The position numbers were made by a program, and so were the translations under genes. The notes beneath the pieces are model-generated. The model searched no databases. It was not told the origin of the DNA and worked only from the letters and a program-made list of their open reading frames with translations. Shown here in pieces: positions 38,062-48,098 of a stretch of 64,000 nucleotides of DNA; within the stretch, counting starts at the first letter, position 1, and each line of letters begins with the position of its first letter. The stretch comes from an uncultured Bacteroides sp. Lineage in GTDB: Bacteria > Bacteroidota > Bacteroidia > Bacteroidales > Bacteroidaceae. The stretch covers positions 56,583 to 120,582 of the forward strand of contig CAAFTU010000082.1 in assembly GCA_900766005.1 (NCBI GenBank), read 5' to 3'.

Positions 38062-39402
38062 CTATTTTATTTCTTTACCATCCACATACACATCATCCAG
38101 CACCAAGTCCTTGCAGTCTTCAAAAACACAGCGTTGCTTGGCATTCTGAATATACACATCACGCATCACAATACCGGTAATAGGCGCTTCGGGAAGGCCT
38201 ACCACCATAATGGGGGTATTCACATCACGGACCGTCACACCCGACACATAGATATTACGAAATTCCGGAGTACGGTCACTCTTCGGTTCGGCAGGCATCT
38301 TGCTATATTTCAGATTGAGGACGATAGCCTCTTTCTTGATGTTACTCATCACAATATTGCTTACACGGATATCTTCTACAATGCCTCCGCGACCACGGGT
38401 GGATTTCAGACGAATCCCCCGGTCGGTTCCGTCAAAGACACAATTGCTGATGGTCACTTTCTTCACTCCCCCACTCATCTCGCTGCCGATAACTACACCA
38501 CCGTGTCCGCTCAACATGGTGCAATTGGTAATCGTGATATTCTCGCAAGGAACGCCCAGTTTACGTGCTTGCAGGTCACGTCCGGATTTGATGGTGATGC
38601 AGTCGTCGCCTACCGAAATGTGGCAGTCGCTGATGTGTACGTTCTTACAAGACTCAGGGTTGATGCCGTCCGTATTGGGGGAAGGCACATTGTGGATGGT
38701 AATGCCCTTAATGGTCACATTATCGCAAAACTCAGGATTTACGGTCCAAAAGGGAGAGTTGATAATCTTCACGCCCTCTACCCGTACATTCTTGCAACGG
38801 ATGGGATGTATGAAAGGGGGACGGAAGAAACGACGGTCCAATGTGCCGTGCCAGTCTTCGTTGGTTTCGGCGTAAAGGGCTTTCAGGTCGTTTTCCTTCT
38901 CGAACATGGGCTGGTACTTGTTGATGTTTCTCTTGCCGTTGTCCCGGAGATCTACAAGGACGCGGAAAAATTCCGTCCACCATGCTTTGCCCTGTCCGTC
39001 CAGTGTCCCTTCACCCTTGATGGTGATGTTCTCTGCATCCACGGCATAAATCAGCGGTTGGAAACTTTTCATCATGATTCCCTCATGACGCACTTCCACA
39101 TAAGGGAGGAAATCGTCAAAGTTCTCCGAGAATTTCAAGGTGGCTCCTGCTTCCAGTTCCAGAGTGATGTTACTTTTCATGTGGATGGAACCGGTGAGAT
39201 AAGTTCCTGCGGGGAAAAAGAGGGTTCCTCCACCATGGGCGTTCAGGCGGTCGATGGTGGAATTAATCAATGCTGTGTTCAGCTTCCTGCCTTGCACATC
39301 GGCACCTGCCTGCTGCATATCCACACGCTCCGCATGCAGAAAAGACAGACAGCAAACACATAGTAACAGACTTAAAAAGGTACGTTTATTCATATTGTTC
39401 AT
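38062..39402 (-). CDS. GH28 family polygalacturonase-type hydrolase
   Basis: Secreted right-handed beta-helix enzyme that hydrolyses alpha-1,4-galacturonosyl links in pectin. All GH28 signatures are present: NTDG (243-246), GDD (265-267), GHGG (299-302) and RLK (331-333) in the place of RIK. The signal peptide ends near LHAERV; the start could instead be the ATG three codons later. Lies 8 bp before the CE19-like gene. By synteny it matches BT1018, placed in the rhamnogalacturonan II locus, where it may act on the homogalacturonan backbone of the side-chain-stripped polymer. Confidence 0.93.
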   Translation of the reverse strand: MNNMNKRTFLSLLLCVCCLSFLHAERVDMQQAGADVQGRKLNTALINSTIDRLNAHGGGTLFFPAGTYLTGSIHMKSNITLELEAGATLKFSENFDDFLPYVEVRHEGIMMKSFQPLIYAVDAENITIKGEGTLDGQGKAWWTEFFRVLVDLRDNGKRNINKYQPMFEKENDLKALYAETNEDWHGTLDRRFFRPPFIHPIRCKNVRVEGVKIINSPFWTVNPEFCDNVTIKGITIHNVPSPNTDGINPESCKNVHISDCHISVGDDCITIKSGRDLQARKLGVPCENITITNCTMLSGHGGVVIGSEMSGGVKKVTISNCVFDGTDRGIRLKSTRGRGGIVEDIRVSNIVMSNIKKEAIVLNLKYSKMPAEPKSDRTPEFRNIYVSGVTVRDVNTPIMVVGLPEAPITGIVMRDVYIQNAKQRCVFEDCKDLVLDDVYVDGKEIK

Positions 39403-39459
39403 TAGTTGATTTTAGTTTTACCAAATACCCTTAGGGGGCTTTTTCTATGAAAACCGCGT

Positions 39460-42216
39460 TTATTTCTTAAAAGAATAAGTTCCGCTTTCCACTATCTTCG
39501 GCTCTTTTTCATCGGGAAGGAATACGCGTGCCGTACACCCTACAGGTATCGTTACTTTCAATGTAAAGACTCCATTCTCGCGGGTCCAGTCTACCGCAAC
39601 TTTTCCGTACAAGGTTTGGGTAGAGGCACGGACGTATGTCAAATCGCCTACCGGACGGGGACGTATTTCTATTTCCTTCATTCCCGGTTTTCCCTCAACG
39701 GTGCGGATACCCGCCAGCGAGTTGAAGAACCATTCATCAATCTGCCCCATCATAAAGTGATTCCACGAAGAACCTTGCCGCGGGTCCCATTGCTCGGTCA
39801 GCGTGGTAGCTCCGAATTTCAGCTGGAAACCATAGCCGGGTGCTTCTTCATGGTTGTGCATGGTGTACATCAGCTCATTCAACCCGTTACGCGCCAAAGT
39901 CTGGAACAGATAACGGTTACCCACATCACCGGTGGTCAGCCGGTTGCCGTGGCGTTTTATATCCGCTACCAGATTATCAAGCACCGCCTGTCTGTCATCG
40001 GCGGGAACCATTCCCAGGAACAAAGGCAAGGCATTGCTGCACTGGCTTCCCGTACCATACTGACGAGTGTCCTTGTGATAAAACTCCCGATGGAATGCTT
40101 TATTAATTTCTTCACCCAAATGAGTGTAATATGCTACATCATACCTATTATCCAGCATACGTGCCGCCTCCACCAGATAGCGAACAACCATATAATAATG
40201 GGCGGTAGCTACCAAAGGAACAGGCGTATTACGAGAAAATCCGGCCCGGAAATCTCCATAATCATACCAATCACCCAGTCCGAAAGAAACGATTCCATCA
40301 TTGGCACGGGTAGTCATATAATCAATGTAACGGCGCATTCCGTTATAGTATTTTCTAATCAATGAATCATCCCCATACGTCTCATAATACATGAAAGGTA
40401 ATACCACAAAGGTACATCCCCATTCGGGAGATTCGGCAAAAGCATCCATACCGGGGCCCTCGAACACCACATATTCCGGAGCAGTGGTAGGAACCGCGCC
40501 GTTGGCATGCTGTGCATCGGCTATGTTCTGAAGAGTCTGAGGAACAAAGCCCGTCAAATCATAATTGTACAGCAAACCGGGACCGCATAAATGATCCTGT
40601 TCCAGCCAGCCCAGTTTCTCCCGGTGCGGACAATCCGTAAACACAGACTGCATGTTGCTTCGCACCGCTTTCTCTATCAGCCGGTGGGCATCATTGAAGA
40701 TGCGGTTGGAGCATTCGAAGGTGGATATTTTAGGAGCCGAGTTATAAACAAAGCACGACTGTATCTTCTGGATCACCGGAAGACGGAAGGGATTCTTCTG
40801 CCCTTTCAGCACAGCACCTTCCACCTGAATATACCGGAAGCCATAGTAGGAGAAACGAGGATGCCAAGTTTCCACTCCCTCCCCTTTCAAAGTATATTCA
40901 TAATAATGTTGTCTGCCGGTCTGACGCTGATTGCAAGCTCCCTCGTCCGTCAGGGATTCGGATACAAGCAAGGTTATTTTCTGCCCTTTCTTTCCACGGA
41001 CGGTAATTTCGGGGAACCCGGCCAGGTTCTGTCCCATATCCAGCACAAAGGCAGACGGGTCCACCGTCCGTTTGGTTGACTTGCAGGCGGCTGTTATCTG
41101 TTCAGCGGTGAGCTTGGTCACTTTCCGGATATCATAACGCTCCATGATCTTTACCGGTTGCGCTATCTGCGGACGAAGCACCCCTTTGGGGGCTTCCTGA
41201 ATCACGACAGGATGCCAATCCTGCTCTTTAAAACCGAACATGTTCCAGCCTTTCTGCTCACGGCGGGCGTCATAATCTTCTCCGCCATAGATGCAATTGA
41301 ACAGTACGGGACTGAAATCGTACTTCCAGTCCTTTCCGGAAACAATCGTTTCACAGGTTCCGTCTTCATAATTCACCACCATCCGGAAACGAAGCGTGGG
41401 AGCGCCGAAACTGATTTGCAGTTTACGATAGCGGCCGCCTTGCACATTGTAAAATCCATTTCCCAACAGGACTCCGATAGCGTTACCGCCTTTCTTCACT
41501 TGCGAGGTGACATCATAAGTATTATAATAGACACTTTTGTCATAGTCGCTCCAAAGAGGGGCAAATTCGCTGTCTCCCACTTTTTCTCCATTCAGCGAAA
41601 ATTCATAAAAGCCCAAGCCACATACATACGCCGTGGCGTCTTTCACTTTCTTTGCCACATAGAACTCACGGCGCAGATAAATACTTTTCTTTGCCAAAGT
41701 ATCCACAGCAGCCCAGGCGGCCTTTGCCTCAGGCTTTTTCAGTTCACTGCCATGATATTTCCGGCCTTCGGGTAAATGAGCGTCTTTACGGGTAATGGCC
41801 CCAATCCATTCACTGCCGGCGAAAGCCGCTTCGGAAGTCAGGATACTGAAATCAGAGGATTCGCTCCAGGCTGAAGGCGTATCAGCCTCATCCCAGACAC
41901 GAACACGCCAAGTATAATGCCTGTCCTTCTCCAAGGCCGCATCCGCACAGGAAACCAACTGGCTTTGAGCGGATTTTACTTTGCCGCTGTTCCAGACTAC
42001 TTTTCCTGCCCATACATCCCGAACCTCTATCTCATAAGCGGTCTGCCGCGTGCCATTTTCCGGCGAACTCATCTGCCATCCCAAACGAGGGGTATCAGAG
42101 GTGGTCACTCTTCCTTCGCGCATCTCACACGTCAGGCGGGTAACAGTTATGTCCTTCGCCTGCACGGCGAAAGACATAACTAACAAAGCAGCTATTAAGA
42201 ATTTTCTGTAATTCAT
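39460..42216 (-). CDS. GH78 alpha-L-rhamnosidase
   Basis: Secreted enzyme of 918 residues releasing alpha-L-rhamnose. The signal peptide ends at VQAKD. Beta-sandwich domains follow, including a fibronectin-like N terminus and a segment typical of bacterial rhamnosidases (YVCGLGFYEFSLNGEKVGD). Next is the (alpha/alpha)6 catalytic domain with FTDCPHREKLGWLEQDH and the late SSWNHFMMGQIDEWFF, where GH78 acid and base glutamates occur, then a C-terminal beta-sandwich. In the cassette it lies between GH28 and GH143-GH142 genes, the place of BT1019. Rhamnose linked to a rhamnogalacturonan II chain is the likely target. Confidence 0.9.
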   Translation of the reverse strand: MNYRKFLIAALLVMSFAVQAKDITVTRLTCEMREGRVTTSDTPRLGWQMSSPENGTRQTAYEIEVRDVWAGKVVWNSGKVKSAQSQLVSCADAALEKDRHYTWRVRVWDEADTPSAWSESSDFSILTSEAAFAGSEWIGAITRKDAHLPEGRKYHGSELKKPEAKAAWAAVDTLAKKSIYLRREFYVAKKVKDATAYVCGLGFYEFSLNGEKVGDSEFAPLWSDYDKSVYYNTYDVTSQVKKGGNAIGVLLGNGFYNVQGGRYRKLQISFGAPTLRFRMVVNYEDGTCETIVSGKDWKYDFSPVLFNCIYGGEDYDARREQKGWNMFGFKEQDWHPVVIQEAPKGVLRPQIAQPVKIMERYDIRKVTKLTAEQITAACKSTKRTVDPSAFVLDMGQNLAGFPEITVRGKKGQKITLLVSESLTDEGACNQRQTGRQHYYEYTLKGEGVETWHPRFSYYGFRYIQVEGAVLKGQKNPFRLPVIQKIQSCFVYNSAPKISTFECSNRIFNDAHRLIEKAVRSNMQSVFTDCPHREKLGWLEQDHLCGPGLLYNYDLTGFVPQTLQNIADAQHANGAVPTTAPEYVVFEGPGMDAFAESPEWGCTFVVLPFMYYETYGDDSLIRKYYNGMRRYIDYMTTRANDGIVSFGLGDWYDYGDFRAGFSRNTPVPLVATAHYYMVVRYLVEAARMLDNRYDVAYYTHLGEEINKAFHREFYHKDTRQYGTGSQCSNALPLFLGMVPADDRQAVLDNLVADIKRHGNRLTTGDVGNRYLFQTLARNGLNELMYTMHNHEEAPGYGFQLKFGATTLTEQWDPRQGSSWNHFMMGQIDEWFFNSLAGIRTVEGKPGMKEIEIRPRPVGDLTYVRASTQTLYGKVAVDWTRENGVFTLKVTIPVGCTARVFLPDEKEPKIVESGTYSFKK

Positions 42217-42267
42217 TTTTCTTTCAACAGTCTGTTTATTATCTTAAGACATCCCCTTTATTCAAAA

Positions 42268-45200
42268 TTATAACACATTCTCACAAAGGACACGGGTCAA
42301 TGTATCGGAGTGTCCCACTTCCTTTCCATCCACATAGATATGCAGACCTTTTCCACGCTGGTAACGGCTGCCGTCCTTATCCCACAAAATAGTGAGGTTA
42401 CGGCCATGATACAACACATTATCCAAACAGAAATAATCCCACTTTCCTTCGGGAATCAACGGATTCACCTCCACTGTGTTATCCATGCGCGGACGGAGTC
42501 CTATCAAACCGGTAATCATCAAATCATTAAAAGTAGAATGATTGTAATAACGGCTGCGTTCCTGATCTCCTTTCAACCAATAACCGGTCACCTCATCCAG
42601 ATACTCGCCTATGTAGGGGCGGCCACGGTGATGCTGCGACTCCACATAGCGTTCCATGTGATGGAAATACACGCTGTCTGTCAATACAGTCTGAGGATAA
42701 TTATTCATGAAATTGGCCATTGCGGTCAAAGTCTGTGCAGATGCAAACGGCCAGATAGCCCCATCCCATTCACACTTACCTACGCCATGCGTGCGGAACT
42801 CAGGATGACGGCGCTCGGCAGTGGTAAGTCCGTAAGGTGCGGAAAAACCTTTCTCGTCCATCACTTCCTTCCATGCCACAGTGTATTTGGAAGAAGCATC
42901 CGGCAAATTGAAATACCAAGGGATATAGCCGATAGCCTCGCGTACCTCGGCGGACGCATCTCCACGCATCGTTTCAAAGAAATGGTGGTCTGTGTTCCAC
43001 AACTTATCCTGTACCAATGTTTTAATGGAATCGGCTTTCAATCCATATTTCATGGCCATGCCCTCATCTCCTGTCATGATGCCGATAAGAGAGAGTGCTT
43101 TGGCGTTGCCATACATATAACTGTTGATAGTGGGACGGGCATATTGCTTACGACGGCCTCCGCTGATGGATTCTTCCATACCATCCTGCACATCTCCCTG
43201 CCAGTAAAGTCCATTGGGCAGGCGGTTTGTCTTTTCCCAACGGGCATATTCCGCTTCCAAATCCTTTACCATATCCAACAAGAACTCCTTGTTTCCATCG
43301 ACCATGTAACGTCCCAGTACCGCATCCGCATTCCACGAGCTGAACTTGGTCATTTTAGCCATCGGGCCTCCTTCGTTACCCCGATACCAAGTATGGATAA
43401 TCTGATTCAAGTATTCCGGATTACGCAACCAGCGGCTCTCATAAATATGATGACCGATGGCACAAGCTATCAGATTGTATTTATCGGCATACGAACGGTT
43501 TACCAGAAATTCGGTCATGCCATAGCCCACCGGAGTTTCCTTGATATGCTTGCGCAGCGTCCACCAACGATAATAATACATTTCCTCAAAGTTCTTTTGA
43601 GAGCACTCGAAAAGAGGAATGTTTTCTTCCATCCATTGAGATGCACGGGCATTGGGAATAGCCTGGGCTATATTCTCATCCTCCATGCTGTTGAAATAAT
43701 CCACATAGGGCTTGAAATCCTTATATTTCAAGAAGGCTGCACCGGCATCCTTATCAGCAGAAGCCGTCTTGAAATGGGCTATACGATAGGTGCACAAAGG
43801 TTCTTGCTCACCTGCATTCGGCAGAATGCCATACCAGTCCGCCGGAGTATCCACCGTAGGATAAGTCCGTTGCGCTCCGGTGCGGAACATCACTCTCTCG
43901 ATGGCCGGAACGGGAGCAAAGAACATACGTTGCCCCACTTTCTTTCCATCCACATAGACAATTACCATGCGGTTGGCAACAGAAAGCTCCACTTCTACCT
44001 TATACGTCTTGCCCGGTTCATACTTCAACAAATTACCAAACCGCGCACCTCCTTTGGCACGGAAAAGTCCATCGGGAGTCAGTTCCAGACGGGAACAGGC
44101 AATGCCGTTTTCATCCAGAAATTCTATCTGCAAAAGTCCTTTATCGTTCTGTTCCGCCATCAGTTCGAAAGATACTTTCAGTTCTTTTGTAGCAGGTATC
44201 TTACGCTCCACACGGGCATAATCGAATAAGTCCTTGTCTTGCAGCACCAGCCATTTTCCATCCAGTGATACGGGAGCCCACTGCAAGGAATACAAATTCC
44301 AGTCGGTCAGTTCGCTCAAATCTTTGTAGCCGGCAAAATCGTCGTCAGCATGCTCGCTGGCGTGTGCGCGGACAGGCACAGGAATATGAGACACCCACAT
44401 ATCCTCTTTATTCATACTGTAAGTCACCCATAAATCACCATCGGGAGGAGTCCCGTTACCTTCCTGAATACCCCGTACATACTGAGGACCGAATGATTTA
44501 TAATTACCTCCGTAACGCATCGGTGTAATCTCGCCGTGCACCAGATTCAAGGTCGTATATTCCAGCCCGTCCTTACTGAGCGAGATAGCCAGCGGCCAGC
44601 GAAACTCGGAAGGATTATACACCGTGGCGTATGTACCGTCACTCAAACGCTGCCCCCAAATCTTCGCATTACTGTTTACAAAACCTTTCGCACGTTCCAC
44701 CGGTTGCGCCCATGTGTTCCCGCCATCCTCGCTGATGGAAGTCAGGGCATGTTTCCACAGGCTTACCAAACGGCCGTCGGGCAAGGTATAGTCACAATAC
44801 GCTTTGTATTCCTTGTGTAAAGGAATCAACGGGTCATTGCGGTCGGCTTCCTCCACCCACTGCATACGGTAGCGGGGATTATCCAGAATCTCCTGACAGG
44901 CTTTTACAAACTCCTTGTCTTTACTCCGTTTAAAATAAGGATAAGAGGTATTCTTTTCATTGAACGCATGGTTATAATAAATGAAATAAATGGGGCCGAA
45001 GGAACCGTCCTTTTTAATTTCGCGAACCACACGGCCTATTCCGTTCCCGTCATTCGGGTCATCTTTCTTGTCCAGCGCCACGCCATAGTTTCCCATAGCT
45101 ATCAGTCGGCCGCTCTTTGACACATAAAAGCCTACACGCTGATGCATGATGGCATCCAGATCTTTCGCCTTGTCTGTGCGTCCGGGCTTGGTATAGCCAT

Positions 45201-45579
45201 CGGGAACCCGGTAGATAGGGAAAAGGGTCACCGGGTTTGTCCAGTGATAACCGTCTTTCGAGGTCATCAGGAAAGTTTGTGAGGGAGGAATATGCTCGTC
45301 CGAAGGATCGGAAAGATAATGCATATAGAATTGTCCGTTCCAATAAGCCAACATGGACTGATGATTGTATGTCCATCCATTGCCGTTATCGGGTGCAGGA
45401 TGTTCCCGGTTGGCACGCATCACCTGAATATTGTGTACCCCTACCACGGGTGACAATTGCCCGTCATGACAGGTAGGGTTAGACAGCTCCGTGCCTGTAT
45501 AGTGTACTCTATCTTGCGCCGATACCGAAAGTGCCAGCGAACAGGCTGCTGCAAAGGTAAAAAGTTGTTTCAGTTCCAT
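42268..45579 (-). CDS. GH143-GH142 bifunctional rhamnogalacturonan II enzyme
   Basis: Secreted 1103-residue protein. The N-terminal half, about 25-400, has a beta-propeller look with repeated sialidase-like turns (TSKDGYHWTNPVT, SISEDGGNTWAQP, SLSKDGLEYTT). A beta-sandwich of the laminin-G type follows (about 420-610), and the last 480 residues form an (alpha/alpha)6 glycosidase domain (SSWNADAVLGRYMVDGN, GVGKCEWDGAIWPFAS). This matches BT1020, reported to combine a GH143 DHA hydrolase with a GH142 beta-L-arabinofuranosidase; both remove unusual sugars from rhamnogalacturonan II. First gene of the leftward cassette, with -7 box TACATTTG at 45730-45737. Confidence 0.85.
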   Translation of the reverse strand: MELKQLFTFAAACSLALSVSAQDRVHYTGTELSNPTCHDGQLSPVVGVHNIQVMRANREHPAPDNGNGWTYNHQSMLAYWNGQFYMHYLSDPSDEHIPPSQTFLMTSKDGYHWTNPVTLFPIYRVPDGYTKPGRTDKAKDLDAIMHQRVGFYVSKSGRLIAMGNYGVALDKKDDPNDGNGIGRVVREIKKDGSFGPIYFIYYNHAFNEKNTSYPYFKRSKDKEFVKACQEILDNPRYRMQWVEEADRNDPLIPLHKEYKAYCDYTLPDGRLVSLWKHALTSISEDGGNTWAQPVERAKGFVNSNAKIWGQRLSDGTYATVYNPSEFRWPLAISLSKDGLEYTTLNLVHGEITPMRYGGNYKSFGPQYVRGIQEGNGTPPDGDLWVTYSMNKEDMWVSHIPVPVRAHASEHADDDFAGYKDLSELTDWNLYSLQWAPVSLDGKWLVLQDKDLFDYARVERKIPATKELKVSFELMAEQNDKGLLQIEFLDENGIACSRLELTPDGLFRAKGGARFGNLLKYEPGKTYKVEVELSVANRMVIVYVDGKKVGQRMFFAPVPAIERVMFRTGAQRTYPTVDTPADWYGILPNAGEQEPLCTYRIAHFKTASADKDAGAAFLKYKDFKPYVDYFNSMEDENIAQAIPNARASQWMEENIPLFECSQKNFEEMYYYRWWTLRKHIKETPVGYGMTEFLVNRSYADKYNLIACAIGHHIYESRWLRNPEYLNQIIHTWYRGNEGGPMAKMTKFSSWNADAVLGRYMVDGNKEFLLDMVKDLEAEYARWEKTNRLPNGLYWQGDVQDGMEESISGGRRKQYARPTINSYMYGNAKALSLIGIMTGDEGMAMKYGLKADSIKTLVQDKLWNTDHHFFETMRGDASAEVREAIGYIPWYFNLPDASSKYTVAWKEVMDEKGFSAPYGLTTAERRHPEFRTHGVGKCEWDGAIWPFASAQTLTAMANFMNNYPQTVLTDSVYFHHMERYVESQHHRGRPYIGEYLDEVTGYWLKGDQERSRYYNHSTFNDLMITGLIGLRPRMDNTVEVNPLIPEGKWDYFCLDNVLYHGRNLTILWDKDGSRYQRGKGLHIYVDGKEVGHSDTLTRVLCENVL

Positions 45580-45729
45580 TTATTTACTTCTATGTTGTTT
45601 TTCCATTTATTAAAATGAGGTTTCTCTTCAGCTTGATTGACCTGCAAACAAGCAAAGCTCTACAAAACTACGAATTTCTTCGTTTCCCGATAAAAGCTCC
45701 GGGCTTTAAAAAAAGACGAAAGCACAAAG

Positions 45730-45737
45730 CAAATGTA
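45730..45737 (-). promoter_or_regulatory. -7 box of the pectin cassette
   Basis: TACATTTG on the minus strand, 150 bp before the first gene. This leaves an unusually long leader of about 145 nt. The rest of the 319-bp divergent gap (45580-45898) contains only the KamA promoter. Confidence 0.45.
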
Positions 45738-45784
45738 CTCTATAAAATAATGCTATTTATAAAAAGCGTCTTTTTGTTAATGAA

Positions 45785-45816
45785 TTTGCATAAAAGAAGC
45801 TTTTTTACTATCTTAG
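45785..45816 (+). promoter_or_regulatory. promoter of the KamA-like gene
   Basis: TTTG at 45785-45788, a 20-bp spacer, and TATCTTAG at 45809-45816, one base off the -7 consensus. It predicts a leader of about 75 nt. Confidence 0.55.
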
Positions 45817-45898
45817 CAGCATGAAGTTAACAGTTTGATAACTTTTCTACGAGAAATATGTTATTTATAGTATTCACTTTCTTAACAACCGTTTGCTT

Positions 45899-48010
45899 AT
45901 GAAACAAAAGAATAAGATGTTATCCACCCATGGCATTAAAACACTATTCGAAACCCGATTAACCCAACTCACTTCATTGGCTTCAGAAAGCCAGGATGAA
46001 ACAGCTTTCAAGAATAAGCTGAACGATTATCTATTATCCGGTCCTATTTACAATCCTGCTGCCACAAGGCAAATTAAAAGACTGATAGATAACGATGGAA
46101 AAACCATTTACGAAGCCTCTACAGAACAGGAGATTAAAATAGAAACCATCTCACTGCTTTGGAAGTTTTTAACGAATCGTATCATCAATGAAGAGATTTC
46201 CGTTGATTTATGGATTGACCTGTATCACCAGTTCGACCGGCTTTATCACGAAGAAGAGGAGCTACCTGATGAAAAACAAGTGCAACAGTGGATGAAACGC
46301 TGGCCCAGCGGACTGAATGAGGATGTCCGGGCTATCCGCCGACAAAACAAAGAACGTATCATCTCCCTTCTTATCCAGAAAATAGAAAACAGACACGCAC
46401 CCTCCAGCCGCTACCTTTTTCCTGAAGGAAGCACGGAAGAGGACAAACGCCGGCTGGTCTGCCAATGGTGGAACGAAGCCCGTTTTCATCTGGCAATGGC
46501 CGTAAAAAGCCCTACCGAACTGAACCGGATGCTAGGCAACTCCCTGTCCGAAGAAACCTTGCAGCTTTATCACAAAGCACGCAAGAAAGGAATGCCTGTC
46601 TTCATCACCCCTTATTATTTGTCATTATTGAATCCTACCGGAAAAGGATATGATGACGAAGCCATACGCAGCTATATCTTGTACTCTTCCCAATTGGTAG
46701 AAACTTACGGTAACATCCACGCATGGGAAAAAGAAGATGCAGTAGAGGACGGAAAGCCCAACGCTGCCGGATGGCTGCTGCCGGACGGGCACAACATTCA
46801 CCGCCGTTATCCCGATGTGGCCATTCTTATCCCCGACTCGATGGGACGTGCCTGCGGCGGCCTATGTGCATCCTGCCAGCGCATGTACGACTTTCAAAGT
46901 GAACGTCTGAACTTCAACTTCGAGGAATTGAAGCCGAAAGAGAGCTGGGACAAGAGGTTGAGAAAACTGATGGAATATTTCGAGAACGACACTCAGCTCA
47001 GGGATATCCTGATTACGGGAGGCGATGCATTGATGAGCCAGAACAAGACCTTGCGCAATATACTGGAAGCCGTCTACAAAATGGCTGTCCGCAAACGGAA
47101 TGCAAACCTGCACCGTGCGGAAGGAGAAAAATATGCCGAGCTCCAGCGTGTACGCTTGGGAAGTCGGCTCCCTGTGTATCTGCCCATGCGAATCAATGAC
47201 GAGCTATTGGATATCTTACGCGAGTTCAAAGAAAAGGCATCTGCCGTAGGAGTCAGCCAATTTCTGATTCAAACGCATTTCCAGACTCCGCTGGAAGTAA
47301 CACCCGAAGCGCGTGAAGCTATCCGCAAGATACTGGCAGCCGGGTGGACTATCACCAACCAGTTAGTATATAATGTGGCGGCTTCCCGTCGCGGACACAC
47401 CGCCAAGCTGCGCAAAGTATTGAATGGGCTGGGTGTACTATGCTATTACACCTTCTCGGTAAAAGGATTTGAGGAGAATTATGCCGTATTTGCACCTAAC
47501 AGCCGCTCCTTGCAGGAGAAAGAAGAGGAAAAGGTATGGGGAAAACTCTCCGCAGAGCAAGAAAAGGAGTTCTTGAACCTGTTGAGAAACAGTAAAGACC
47601 GTGCGGCAGCCGTACAGCGTTTCTGCACCTTCCATCAGATTCCTTTCGTAGCAACAGACCGCAGCGTACTGAACCTGCCGGGTATAGGCAAGAGCATGAC
47701 TTTCGTAACTATCGGTATGACAAAAGAGGGAAAACGGATACTGGAATTTGACCATGACCCAACCCGCCAGCATAGTCCGATTATTCATCAGATGGAAAAA
47801 ATATACATCAAGGAAAACAAGTCTATCTGGCAATATATGCTGCAATTGCAGGAAATGGGCGAGAAGAAAGAAGAATATGCCAGTCTGTGGAAATATATGG
47901 AAGGAGAAACAGAACACCGCTTCCCCTTATATAATTATCCCGATCCGGGATTCCGGATTACAGAAAAGTATAGTCACTTGTCAGTAGTTGGTAATAAATC
48001 AATCTGCTAA
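45899..48010 (+). CDS. KamA-family radical SAM protein (lysine 2,3-aminomutase-like)
   Basis: Cytoplasmic radical S-adenosylmethionine enzyme of 703 residues. The iron-sulfur motif CGGLCASC (Cys319, Cys323, Cys326) has the CxxxCxxC spacing. It is followed by ITGGDALMS, the SAM-binding GGD segment, as in lysine 2,3-aminomutases. Typical KamA is near 420 residues; here about 200 N-terminal residues are extra, with a helical, charged look. The long form is one I associate with Bacteroides. Substrate is unproven. The start is the ATG at 45899; a TTG two codons earlier is less likely. It stands alone. Confidence 0.85.
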   Translation: MKQKNKMLSTHGIKTLFETRLTQLTSLASESQDETAFKNKLNDYLLSGPIYNPAATRQIKRLIDNDGKTIYEASTEQEIKIETISLLWKFLTNRIINEEISVDLWIDLYHQFDRLYHEEEELPDEKQVQQWMKRWPSGLNEDVRAIRRQNKERIISLLIQKIENRHAPSSRYLFPEGSTEEDKRRLVCQWWNEARFHLAMAVKSPTELNRMLGNSLSEETLQLYHKARKKGMPVFITPYYLSLLNPTGKGYDDEAIRSYILYSSQLVETYGNIHAWEKEDAVEDGKPNAAGWLLPDGHNIHRRYPDVAILIPDSMGRACGGLCASCQRMYDFQSERLNFNFEELKPKESWDKRLRKLMEYFENDTQLRDILITGGDALMSQNKTLRNILEAVYKMAVRKRNANLHRAEGEKYAELQRVRLGSRLPVYLPMRINDELLDILREFKEKASAVGVSQFLIQTHFQTPLEVTPEAREAIRKILAAGWTITNQLVYNVAASRRGHTAKLRKVLNGLGVLCYYTFSVKGFEENYAVFAPNSRSLQEKEEEKVWGKLSAEQEKEFLNLLRNSKDRAAAVQRFCTFHQIPFVATDRSVLNLPGIGKSMTFVTIGMTKEGKRILEFDHDPTRQHSPIIHQMEKIYIKENKSIWQYMLQLQEMGEKKEEYASLWKYMEGETEHRFPLYNYPDPGFRITEKYSHLSVVGNKSIC

Positions 48011-48093
48011 TTTGTCAATGTGACAATGTGCTAATGTGCCATGTGGAACAAAGCGTAACCCATTGACATATTAGCACATTGACCAATCAGCAG
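48002..48093. repeat. intergenic palindrome, AATGTGC-type repeat
   Basis: Arms of 22 nt (48002-48023 and 48070-48091) match at 20 positions. The left side also contains a run of 8-nt units of the form NAATGTGN. It begins inside the KamA stop region and fills the gap to the convergent TonB receptor gene. Related to the palindrome at 24610-24673. Confidence 0.75.
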
Positions 48094-48098
48094 ATTAT

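Noticed and set aside
37720..39363. Long plus-strand frame opposite the GH28 gene
   Set aside because: Antisense shadow of a gene with intact catalytic motifs; no signal peptide or fold on the plus strand.
45615..45824. 69-codon reading frame in the gap between the pectin cassette and the KamA-like gene
   Set aside because: It runs through both divergent promoters and has a composition set by AT-rich DNA, so it is unlikely to be a gene.
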